A stretch of DNA of 15,317 nt, from positions 1-15,317 of the forward strand of contig JAEZVF010000035.1 in the NCBI GenBank assembly GCA_023443225.1. The letters run 5' to 3'. The first letter of the stretch is position 1, and each line of letters opens with the position of its first letter. Shown here in pieces: positions 6,414 to 13,100 of the stretch. The DNA comes from Bacillota bacterium. Its GTDB lineage: Bacteria > Bacillota > Clostridia > Lachnospirales > Lachnospiraceae. The position numbers and the translations under genes are program-made. The notes below the pieces were generated by a model. It was given only the letters and a program-made list of their open reading frames with translations. It ran no database searches and had not been told where the DNA came from.

Positions 6414-8117
6414 ATGAGAAAAGAGATTCAGGTAAAACATGTTTCGACAGATGTATTCATTATTGGAGGGGGTACCGCTGGTTGTTATGCGGCACTGACC
6501 ATAAGGGAATACTCAGATGTTTCGGTACTTATAGCTGAGAAAGCGAACATAAAAAGAAGTGGATGTCTGGCAGCAGGTGTTAATGCCATCAATGCATACA
6601 TCGTTAAGGGTAGAACACCCCAAGACTACGTAGATTATGCAAAAAAGGATGCAGATAATATCGTCAGAGAAGATTTGCTGCTTACCATGTCACAAGGTCT
6701 CAACCGGGTCACAAAAAAACTGGAAGACTTAGGACTCGTCCTATTGAAGGATGAAACGGGAGAGTATGTGGCTAGAGGGAATCGGAATATAAAAATAAAT
6801 GGTGAAAATATAAAACCTATTCTTGCAGATGCTGTCAGCAAATTGAAGGATGTAACCATTTTAAACCAAGTAAATGTAATAGATTACATAATAGAAGAAA
6901 ATCGAATATTGGGGGCTTATGCAATCGGTGTGAATGAGGAAGTCCTATACGTAATAAAAGCAAAGAAAATTCTTTGTGCTACTGGTGGTGCTGCCGGACT
7001 ATATAAACCGAACAATCCCGGGTTCTCCAGACATAAGATGTGGTATCCACCCTTTAATACGGGAGCAGGTTATGCTATGGGGATTCGTGCAGGGGCAGAA
7101 ATGACTACGTTTGAGATGCGATTTATTGCCCTTCGATGTAAAGATACCATAGCTCCGACAGGTACCATTGCACAAGGTGTCGGTGCAAAGCAAGTGAACT
7201 CAAAAGGTGAAAACTATGAATCTAAGTATGGAATCACTACTTCTGAAAGAGTTTATGGGACTGTCAAAGAGAATCAAGAAGGCAGAGGCCCCTGTTATCT
7301 TAAAACAGAAGGAATTACATCGTTACAGGGTGAGGAGCTGAAAAAGGCATATTTAAATATGGCACCAAGCCAGACATTAAGGTGGATAGAATCCGGGAAA
7401 GCCCCCAGTGAGCAGAACGTGGAAATAGAAGGCACCGAACCTTATATTGTCGGTGGGCATACAGCGAGTGGATACTGGGTGGATACTAGACGGAAAACCA
7501 CCATAGAGGGACTTTTTGCTGCCGGAGATGTGGCAGGCGGCTGTCCACAGAAATACGTTACGGGGGCGCTGGTGGAAGGAGAGATTGCAGCAAAAGCAAT
7601 CGTAGAAGAGTTGAATCAGGAACCATCCTTTGGTAAACGGAATCAAGCAAACGTAAACCAAAGGATTCAATATAAAAAAGATGAAATTGAGACGGTATTA
7701 AATAACCATAATACCATTTTTACGGTAGAAGAGCTGGAAGAGGCCATGCAAAAAGTAATGGATACTTATGCCGGCGGAATTGGAAGTAACTATCAGTTTA
7801 ATGAAAGACAGCTTATCCTAGCGGACGAGAAAATTGTGCAGATTCAACGACTTAGTAATCAGCTTGCTGCCAGCGATATGCATGAATTAATGTTTATTTA
7901 TGAGCTAAAGGAACGGCTTACGGTATGCAGGTCTGTGATTGCTCATCTTAAGGCAAGAAAAGAAACCAGATGGCATAGTTTTGCTGAGAATCTAGACTAT
8001 CCGGAAAAAAGTGATGACTGGTTGAAATACGTCAATTCCAAACGTATTGACGGAAAACTTCAGATGATATACCGAAGTTTAATAGGACGGAGTGAAACAT
8101 ATGAGCATAAGGATTAA
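6414..8117 (+). CDS. aprA: APS reductase flavoprotein subunit (AprA type)
   Basis: This FAD protein of the fumarate reductase/AprA family is predicted to reduce adenosine 5'-phosphosulfate to sulfite and AMP. It has an N-terminal dinucleotide fold with GGGTAG (residues 18-23), the W-Y-P-P-F-N-T segment, FEMRFIALRCKD and VGGHTASGYWVD. Trp210, Arg241 and His349 appear to correspond to the active-site Trp234, Arg265 and His398 of Archaeoglobus AprA; the Trp-Arg spacing of 31 is identical. At 567 residues it is shorter than dissimilatory AprA (about 640-660). AAGGAG lies five bases before the ATG. aprB starts inside its last 17 bases and cysDN follows, so APS made by CysDN is the expected substrate. 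A different flavoprotein reductase role is much less likely given this context. Confidence 0.88.
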   Translation: MRKEIQVKHVSTDVFIIGGGTAGCYAALTIREYSDVSVLIAEKANIKRSGCLAAGVNAINAYIVKGRTPQDYVDYAKKDADNIVREDLLLTMSQGLNRVTKKLEDLGLVLLKDETGEYVARGNRNIKINGENIKPILADAVSKLKDVTILNQVNVIDYIIEENRILGAYAIGVNEEVLYVIKAKKILCATGGAAGLYKPNNPGFSRHKMWYPPFNTGAGYAMGIRAGAEMTTFEMRFIALRCKDTIAPTGTIAQGVGAKQVNSKGENYESKYGITTSERVYGTVKENQEGRGPCYLKTEGITSLQGEELKKAYLNMAPSQTLRWIESGKAPSEQNVEIEGTEPYIVGGHTASGYWVDTRRKTTIEGLFAAGDVAGGCPQKYVTGALVEGEIAAKAIVEELNQEPSFGKRNQANVNQRIQYKKDEIETVLNNHNTIFTVEELEEAMQKVMDTYAGGIGSNYQFNERQLILADEKIVQIQRLSNQLAASDMHELMFIYELKERLTVCRSVIAHLKARKETRWHSFAENLDYPEKSDDWLKYVNSKRIDGKLQMIYRSLIGRSETYEHKD

Positions 8118-8415
8118 TCAGGATGTCTGTATCGGCTGTAAGAAGTGCCTAACAACTTGCCCCGGAAGTCTGATCAAACTAGGCGAGAATAAGAAAGCCT
8201 TCATAAAATACCCAAAGGACTGTTGGGGCTGTTCCTCCTGTATGAAAGAATGTCAGTCAGCCGCTATTTCTTTTTATCTTGGAGCTGATATTGGTGGAAG
8301 AGGAAGCAGAATGCATACAGTAATCGAAGGTGATATTGTACACTGGAAGATTGAAGAAAGTAACGGAGTAATACATCAGATTGACATTAATCGCAAAGAT
8401 TCCAATCAATACTAA
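8101..8415 (+). CDS. aprB: APS reductase iron-sulfur subunit (short AprB)
   Basis: A 104-residue ferredoxin-like partner of AprA. Two clusters are encoded: Cys10, 13, 16, 20 (CxxCxxCxxxCP) and Cys41, 44, 47, 51. Trp42 in the CWGCSSC motif matches the tryptophan that in Archaeoglobus AprB lies on the electron path to FAD. The downstream GGRGSRMH and IVHWKIEESNG segments also match AprB, but the long C-terminal tail that embraces AprA in dissimilatory enzymes is missing. ATG 8101 (GGAG at 8089-8092) is favoured over an in-frame GTG at 8092, since AprB homology begins right after it. The 17-base overlap with aprA implies translational coupling and a 1:1 complex. Confidence 0.88.
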   Translation: MSIRINQDVCIGCKKCLTTCPGSLIKLGENKKAFIKYPKDCWGCSSCMKECQSAAISFYLGADIGGRGSRMHTVIEGDIVHWKIEESNGVIHQIDINRKDSNQY

Positions 8416-8450
8416 TAATCCTAAAAAGGCAGATAAAGGGGGAGAAAGAC

Positions 8451-9350
8451 ATGAGTGAATTATCACATTTAGATGAACTAGAGGCAGAGGCTATTTACAT
8501 TATCAGGGAAGTGGCAGCAGAATGTGAAAAGCCGGTGATGCTTTATTCCATAGGGAAAGACAGTTCGGTTATGTTACATCTAGCCATGAAAGCATTTTAT
8601 CCAGAGAAACCACCATTTCCTTTCATGCATATCGACACGACCTGGAAATTCAAAGAGATGATTGAATTCCGTAATCAGAAAGCCAAAGAATTCGGAATAA
8701 ATATGCTGGTTTATTCGAATGAAGAAGGGATTTCACAAGGGATCAATCCCTTTGAACATGGTTCTGCTTATACCGATATCATGAAGACACAGGCTTTGAA
8801 AGAAGGCCTAAAAAAATATGGTTTTTCCGCTGCTTTTGGCGGTGGACGTCGTGACGAAGAGAAGTCCAGAGCAAAGGAAAGGATATTTTCATTCCGTAAT
8901 GAGGCACAGGCCTGGGACCCCAAGAACCAAAGGCCCGAGATGTGGAAACTTTATAACACTAAGATTAATAAAGGGGAAAGCATTCGAGTGTTCCCGATCT
9001 CGAATTGGACCGAGAAAGATATCTGGCAATACATAAAGAGAGAGAATATTGATATTGTTTCTTTGTATTATGCAAAAGAACGTCCGGTGGTATACCGGGA
9101 TGGCAATATCATCATGGTAGATGATGACAGATTAAAGCTATTACCGGGAGAAACGGTGGAAACGAAAAAAGTACGCTTTCGAACACTTGGCTGTTATCCA
9201 TTAACAGGTGGTTGTGAATCTTGCGCGGTAACCTTAGATGAGATTATTGAAGAGACACTTAGTGCCGTGTCCTCTGAAAGAACCACCCGTGTCATAGACA
9301 GTGAAGAAATCGGCAGCATGGAGAGAAGAAAGAGGGAGGGGTATTTCTAA
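8451..9350 (+). CDS. cysD: sulfate adenylyltransferase subunit 2
   Basis: The catalytic PP-loop subunit of the heteromeric ATP sulfurylase, making APS from ATP and sulfate. The pyrophosphate-binding loop SIGKDSS is at residues 33-39. The family segments GGGRRDEEKSRAKERIFSFR, NWTEKDIWQYI, YYAKERPVV and LGCYPLTGG are intact. The length of 299 is normal for CysD (about 300). A strong GGGGGAG site precedes the ATG. Only one base separates its stop from the cysN start, as expected for obligate partners. Confidence 0.95.
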   Translation: MSELSHLDELEAEAIYIIREVAAECEKPVMLYSIGKDSSVMLHLAMKAFYPEKPPFPFMHIDTTWKFKEMIEFRNQKAKEFGINMLVYSNEEGISQGINPFEHGSAYTDIMKTQALKEGLKKYGFSAAFGGGRRDEEKSRAKERIFSFRNEAQAWDPKNQRPEMWKLYNTKINKGESIRVFPISNWTEKDIWQYIKRENIDIVSLYYAKERPVVYRDGNIIMVDDDRLKLLPGETVETKKVRFRTLGCYPLTGGCESCAVTLDEIIEETLSAVSSERTTRVIDSEEIGSMERRKREGYF

Positions 9351-9351
9351 T

Positions 9352-11058
9352 ATGAAGGGTCTACTAAAATTTATTACATGTGGAAGTGTGGATGATGGAA
9401 AATCCACCCTCATCGGACATATTTTATATGATGCAAAACTTTTATACGCAGATCAAGAGAAAGCGCTGGAGTTAGATAGCAGGGTTGGAAGCCGTGAAGG
9501 TGCCATTGATTATTCGCTATTATTGGATGGACTGATGGCAGAGCGTGAGCAGGGAATTACCATAGATGTAGCCTATCGGTATTTTACTACAGACCACCGC
9601 AGTTTCATTGTAGCTGATACACCAGGACATGAGGAATATACCAGAAATATGGCGGTTGGAGCCTCTTTTGCCGATCTAGCAATTATCTTAGTCGATGCCA
9701 AGCGGGGTGTACTGGTGCAGACCAGAAGGCATGCCAGAATTTGTTCCTTAATGGGTATTCGACACTTTATATTTGCAGTGAATAAGATGGATTTAATTCA
9801 ATATGATATAAATCAGTACTCAAAATCAGAAGAACAAATTCAGAACTTATCGAAAGAACTTTCTTTGGAGAATGTAAAGATTATTCCTGTATCTGCAACA
9901 GAAGGAGATAATATTACGAAGAAATCCCTGAATATTCCATGGTACGAAGGAGAAGCTCTTTTAGCCTATCTTGAAAATGTAGATGTAATTAATACGAAAG
10001 CAGAAGAAGGGTTTTATATGCCGGTTCAAAGAGTATGTAGACCAAATCATACCTTTCGAGGATTTCAAGGGCAGATCGAGGCAGGGAGTATTGCAGAAGG
10101 GGATGAAATCACAACTTTACCTAGCAATGAAAAAGCTGTGGTAAAGAGCATTTATCTAACAGATGAAAAAGTGAAAGAAGCCTATAAAGGTCAACCTGTT
10201 ACGATCCAATTGAATAAAGAGGTGGATGTATCCAGAGGATGCGTCCTGACACGAAATACGGAGCTGATGATAAGTAAATCCATCACCGCAACAATTCTTT
10301 GGATGGATGATTCCAAATTAACAGAAGGTAAGAATTATCTTGTAAAAGTGGGCACAAAGCTATTGCCAGGCGTTGTTACTGAGGTGAAGTATAAAATCGA
10401 TGTCAACACTGGAGTACATAGTAAAACAGGCAGTTTGACTAAAAATGAAATTGCCCTGTGTACAATTGCTCTGTCAGAGAAGATTGTTGTGGATAGATTC
10501 AAAGTCCATAAAACCATAGGGGAATTGATATTAATTGACCGTATTAGCAATATGACTTCTGCCTGTGGTGTGGTAGAAGATATCAATGATGAAGAAGGAA
10601 AGAACGAAGAAGCAGTATTTCAATATAACGGGTTAAGAGCAAGAGGGGATATTTTTGAAGAGTTTTATTATAATTATGAAAATCTGTCCATATCAAAATA
10701 TAAACCGGAACAAAGAATGTATTCCATCGGTGACGAGATTCCCCTAAAAGGTGAAAGCTACCATTATCCAGAGAACTTTGACATCCTAATACTGCGTGAT
10801 CAGGTAGCAATTAAAATTCGTGATAAAAAAATTCTAGAAATGACGTCCATAGATGATTACCAATATTCAGGTAAGTCGGTTGTCAATGGCAGGGGTTTTG
10901 AAATTCGGGTGGATTCTAAGGAGGCTGTAAAAAGGTTCTTAAAAGAATACCAGGTGAAAGATCAGGATTATGATAAGGAAGGCAATATTCTTAACAAATG
11001 GTTAAACTTTGATGCTTATCGTAGGATAATATTCCATAGCAATTATTGGGAGATATAA
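9352..11058 (+). CDS. cysN: sulfate adenylyltransferase subunit 1 with C-terminal extension
   Basis: The GTPase subunit of ATP sulfurylase, whose GTP hydrolysis drives APS formation. The G1 loop is GSVDDGKST (residues 11-19), G2 is in GIT (68-70), G3 is DTPGH (89-93) and G4 is NKMD (144-147). EF-Tu-like barrel domains follow to about residue 410. The protein is 568 residues, against about 475 for E. coli CysN. The extra C-terminal 150 residues carry no P-loop, so this is not a CysN-CysC fusion and no APS kinase is encoded. The extension contains a FDILILRDQVAIKIRD strand-like stretch and a tyrosine-rich end; I do not recognise its fold. ATG 9352, preceded by GGGAGGGG, fits the family N-terminus better than the in-frame ATG-less upstream extension. 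A terminator follows. Confidence 0.93.
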   Translation: MKGLLKFITCGSVDDGKSTLIGHILYDAKLLYADQEKALELDSRVGSREGAIDYSLLLDGLMAEREQGITIDVAYRYFTTDHRSFIVADTPGHEEYTRNMAVGASFADLAIILVDAKRGVLVQTRRHARICSLMGIRHFIFAVNKMDLIQYDINQYSKSEEQIQNLSKELSLENVKIIPVSATEGDNITKKSLNIPWYEGEALLAYLENVDVINTKAEEGFYMPVQRVCRPNHTFRGFQGQIEAGSIAEGDEITTLPSNEKAVVKSIYLTDEKVKEAYKGQPVTIQLNKEVDVSRGCVLTRNTELMISKSITATILWMDDSKLTEGKNYLVKVGTKLLPGVVTEVKYKIDVNTGVHSKTGSLTKNEIALCTIALSEKIVVDRFKVHKTIGELILIDRISNMTSACGVVEDINDEEGKNEEAVFQYNGLRARGDIFEEFYYNYENLSISKYKPEQRMYSIGDEIPLKGESYHYPENFDILILRDQVAIKIRDKKILEMTSIDDYQYSGKSVVNGRGFEIRVDSKEAVKRFLKEYQVKDQDYDKEGNILNKWLNFDAYRRIIFHSNYWEI

Positions 11059-11073
11059 TATAGAAATCAGCAG

Positions 11074-11137
11074 GGGCAGTTGTAAATGAAGTTGATACGT
11101 AATAATAACATCGATTCATTTGCAACTGCCCTTTTTA
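11074..11137 (+). terminator. intrinsic terminator of the sulfate operon
   Basis: A 17-bp stem with one G-U pair forms between 11074-11090 and 11115-11131, followed by CTTTTTACGCTTTTC. It lies shortly after the cysN stop and closes the long sulfur operon before the next promoter at 11169. Confidence 0.9.
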
Positions 11138-11155
11138 CGCTTTTCACAAAATAAA

Positions 11156-11224
11156 ATGTAAAATGTGCTTGACATTTGATGTAAAGCGTACTATACTTTA
11201 AATGTAAAGTAAACTATACCATGT
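11156..11224 (+). promoter_or_regulatory. three 23-bp-spaced repeats, probable XRE operator array
   Basis: ATGTAAA occurs at 11156, 11179 and 11202, exactly 23 bp apart. The second and third copies match at 15 of 18 positions (11179-11196 and 11202-11219), both ending in ACTATAC. Dyads are nested in them: TACTTTA (11194-11200) against TAAAGTA (11205-11211) is perfect. The array covers the -35 and -10 boxes and the start region of the XRE gene, the expected arrangement for an autorepressor operator. Confidence 0.65.
11169..11197 (+). promoter_or_regulatory. sigma-A promoter of XRE gene pair
   Basis: TTGACA (11169-11174) and TATACT (11192-11197) are separated by 17 bp. The predicted start near 11204 gives a short leader before the TTG start at 11241. 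Confidence 0.88.
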
Positions 11225-11240
11225 TGAAGGATGTGATAAG

Positions 11241-11450
11241 TTGCAGAACAAGATCCAGGAATTGCGTAAACAGAAGAGAATTACGCAGAGTGAGCTTGCC
11301 GATGCAGTGAATGTAACGAGACAGACGATTATTTCACTTGAATGCGGGAAATATAATGCTTCCTTAATATTAGCTCATAAGATAGCTCAATTTTTCGAAG
11401 TAACCATTGAAGAAATATTTATTTTTGATAAGGAGGAAGAGAATTTATGA
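11241..11450 (+). CDS. small XRE-family transcriptional regulator
   Basis: A 69-residue, single-domain Cro/C1-type helix-turn-helix protein: KIQELRKQKRITQSELADAV followed by VTRQTIISLECGKYNASLILAHKIAQFF and an acidic end after EIFIF. It belongs to the compact regulators common in Firmicutes that control a neighbouring membrane protein gene. The start is a TTG at 11241 with AAGGA nine bases upstream; the nearby ATG and GTG codons are out of frame. Its stop overlaps the next gene's ATG by four bases (ATGA), so the two are coupled. Repeats over its promoter suggest autorepression. The inducing signal is unknown. Confidence 0.88.
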   Translation: MQNKIQELRKQKRITQSELADAVNVTRQTIISLECGKYNASLILAHKIAQFFEVTIEEIFIFDKEEENL

Positions 11451-11926
11451 GAGGAATTTTATGTGGTAGCAATGCAAGAACAAACGAGGAATTTAAACAG
11501 GTAGTAAAAAAGAGAATGGCGATAATGGTTGGTCTTGTGGTGATTGGAATTATTACCGCTGCCGTAGCAATTTATGCGGAATTTTATACGAATACCGTTC
11601 TAGGAGATCATATTCTAGGAGTGTATACCGGAGTTGGAACTGGTCTTACTTTAGCTGGATTAGTTCTGTTTATTAAGCATCTAATGCTTCTTAAGAATGA
11701 AGACAAATTAAAAGAAAGCCGTCTAAGCTGTACAGATGAACGGTTAAAAGAGATTGAAAGTAAAGCATTCCGAACTGCTGCTTATATAATGATTGTGATC
11801 ATGTATTTAGCTGCACTCATTGGTGGAATCTATATTCCAGAGTTAATTCGTTTTCTTTTGTTAGTGATGGGGGCATTCATACTTGCTTATGCGGCCGCAT
11901 ACTCCTATTACAATCGTAAAATGTAG
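11447..11926 (+). CDS. four-helix membrane protein coupled to XRE regulator
   Basis: I do not recognise a named family. The 159-residue product has four predicted transmembrane helices in two pairs: about residues 25-45 and 57-78, then about 110-130 and 133-155. A charged cytoplasmic-looking loop, rich in Lys and Glu, separates the pairs. The N-terminal 20 residues are hydrophilic; Cys6 is not in a lipobox context. It overlaps the XRE gene by four bases, so the pair is co-expressed, and the membrane protein is probably the regulator's target or partner. No catalytic motif is visible. Confidence 0.8.
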   Translation: MRGILCGSNARTNEEFKQVVKKRMAIMVGLVVIGIITAAVAIYAEFYTNTVLGDHILGVYTGVGTGLTLAGLVLFIKHLMLLKNEDKLKESRLSCTDERLKEIESKAFRTAAYIMIVIMYLAALIGGIYIPELIRFLLLVMGAFILAYAAAYSYYNRKM

Positions 11927-11966
11927 TTTTTGTATATAGAAAAGCCTGTTATAAATAAATCTTTAA

Positions 11967-12010
11967 TTAAACAAGCAATGTTTCTATTAATTGAGGCATT
12001 GCTTGTTTAA
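11967..12010. other. perfect 14-bp inverted repeat
   Basis: TTAAACAAGCAATG (11967-11980) is perfectly complementary to 11997-12010 around a 16-base loop. No U-tract follows on the + strand, and the minus-strand flank is only moderately T-rich, so terminator function is uncertain. The right arm overlaps the -35 box of a predicted promoter at 11999-12027, so a repressor operator is an alternative. Confidence 0.5.
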
Positions 12011-12027
12011 ATGCATTTGTGTATAAT
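11999..12027 (+). promoter_or_regulatory. putative promoter of the DUF2238-like gene
   Basis: TTGCTT (11999-12004) and a perfect TATAAT (12022-12027) are 17 bp apart. Only the first three -35 bases match consensus, so it is moderate in strength. Transcription would begin near 12034, just upstream of the 19-bp tandem repeats. Confidence 0.6.
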
Positions 12028-12044
12028 GATGCAATAGGGCAATG

Positions 12045-12086
12045 CCAGTGCAATTGTGGAATACCAGTGCAATTGTGGAATACCAG
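12045..12086. repeat. 19-bp tandem repeat in 5' leader, 2.2 copies
   Basis: Two identical, contiguous 19-bp units (12045-12063 and 12064-12082, each starting CCAGTGCAATTGTGG) are followed by a partial third unit, CCAG. They lie between the predicted transcription start and the ribosome binding site of the next gene. Perfect identity suggests a recent slippage duplication, or a functional site kept in two copies. Confidence 0.8.
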
Positions 12087-12108
12087 CGATTCAAGAAGGA
12101 GGGTTCAT

Positions 12109-12918
12109 TTGAAAAAGAAACATAGGATCAGAAATGCTTACAAAGCGTTCATGGAACATAATAAAAAAGAAAAGTTAACTTTTTATACTTATATGATTCT
12201 CCGTGTTTTCGTAATCTTGGTAATGATTGCTCAATTTTTTAACCGCAATTACGAGAATGTATTTCTATGCCTGCTGACGCTTATTCTATTCATGATACCA
12301 AATATCATTGAAATGCGATTTAAAGTAGATTTACCCAATACCTTGGAAATTATCGTTTTGTTATTTATTTTTTCAGCAGAAATATTGGGAGAAATTCGGG
12401 AATATTATATCATTTACCCTCTTTGGGATACCATGTTGCATACCATCAATGGATTCTTAGCAGCCGCCATTGGATTTTCCTTGGTTGATATTCTAAACCG
12501 TAATGAAAAGGTAACGTTTCATTTGTCACCCTTTTTTGTTTCCATGGTTGCATTCTGCTTTTCCATGACAATTGGAGTGCTTTGGGAATTCTTTGAATTT
12601 GGAATGGATATGTTTTTTAAATTTGACATGCAGAAAGATACCATCCTAAATAGCATATCGACGGTTATGCTAGACCCTTTGAAAGGTAATAAACCGGTAA
12701 TTATTAATGAGATTACGAATGTCAGTATCAATGGAATAGATTACGGATTAGATGGGTATCTTGACATCGGCTTAATTGATACGATGCAGGACTTAATCGT
12801 TAATTTTATCGGAGCTGTAGTTTTTTCAACCATTGGTTACTTTTATGTTAAGAATCGAGGGAAACGTTCGGTAGCCGACCAATTTATCGTAAAAATACTA
12901 GATGAGGATAATGACTAG
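12109..12918 (+). CDS. polytopic membrane protein, DUF2238/YjdF-like
   Basis: A 269-residue integral membrane protein with about six helices: residues 25-44, 50-67, 78-94, 104-128, 140-165 and near 228-247. Polar residues sit inside the membrane part: WDTMLH (106-111), LWEFFEFGMD (158-167) and a late DTMQD before the last helix. This D/H, WE..E and DT.QD pattern recalls the DUF2238/YjdF family of unknown function. The start is chosen at TTG 12109, with a strong AAGGAGGG five bases upstream. An open frame continues back to 12019 but runs through tandem repeats and would begin inside the promoter region, giving a cysteine-rich tail unlike the family. The C-terminus is charged and cytoplasmic in character. 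Function unknown. Confidence 0.78.
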   Translation: MKKKHRIRNAYKAFMEHNKKEKLTFYTYMILRVFVILVMIAQFFNRNYENVFLCLLTLILFMIPNIIEMRFKVDLPNTLEIIVLLFIFSAEILGEIREYYIIYPLWDTMLHTINGFLAAAIGFSLVDILNRNEKVTFHLSPFFVSMVAFCFSMTIGVLWEFFEFGMDMFFKFDMQKDTILNSISTVMLDPLKGNKPVIINEITNVSINGIDYGLDGYLDIGLIDTMQDLIVNFIGAVVFSTIGYFYVKNRGKRSVADQFIVKILDEDND

Positions 12919-12923
12919 TTGTA

Positions 12924-12952
12924 TTGACAAGGGTAGAAAAGAGAATTATAAT
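12924..12952 (+). promoter_or_regulatory. perfect sigma-A promoter upstream of cysteine desulfurase
   Basis: TTGACA (12924-12929) and TATAAT (12947-12952) are separated by exactly 17 bp, full consensus on both boxes. It starts five bases after the stop of the preceding gene. Transcription should begin near 12959, well upstream of the coding start at 13101. Confidence 0.9.
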
Positions 12953-12958
12953 CCTTAC

Positions 12959-13083
12959 TATATTCCATATTCATAAAATATTTATAAGATAAGTACGAAA
13001 TGAACACACTATAATAAAGTAAATTAAATTAAAATTTATTATTATAAGTAAGGGCATCAGTCAATGGATTGATGCTTTTTTTT
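12959..13083 (+). ncRNA. attenuated leader or small RNA before cysteine desulfurase
   Basis: The interval runs from the predicted transcription start to an intrinsic terminator and has no coding frame of note. A transcript of about 125 nt would be released unless the terminator is bypassed. The 5' part is very AT-rich, with a TTATAAG direct repeat (12982-12988 and 13042-13048). It does not match a riboswitch class I recognise. Whether it is a regulatory leader or an independent small RNA is undecided. Confidence 0.45.
13054..13083 (+). terminator. intrinsic terminator in leader of cysteine desulfurase
   Basis: GCATCAGTC (13054-13062) pairs with GATTGATGC (13067-13075), one pair being G-U, around the loop AATG. 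Eight T residues follow (13076-13083). The tail ends only 17 bases before the ATG at 13101, so the hairpin either attenuates that gene or ends a short upstream transcript. Confidence 0.85.
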
Positions 13084-13100
13084 AGCAGAAAGGATTTGGT

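Noticed and set aside
9301..9351. N-terminal extension of cysN inside cysD
   Set aside because: CysN homology begins at ATG 9352, which has a strong GGGAGGGG site; the extension is unlike the family.
10594..11058. CysC (APS kinase) domain fused to CysN
   Set aside because: No second Walker A motif is present in the extension.
12045..12086. CRISPR-like repeat
   Set aside because: The units are contiguous with no spacers and only two full copies.
12019..12108. Cysteine-rich N-terminal extension of the DUF2238-like protein
   Set aside because: It arises from reading through 19-bp tandem repeats and starts in the -10 region; TTG 12109 has a strong ribosome binding site.
13010..13015. Second TATAAT as a promoter for the cysteine desulfurase
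   Set aside because: No acceptable -35 box lies 16-18 bp upstream, and it also precedes the terminator.
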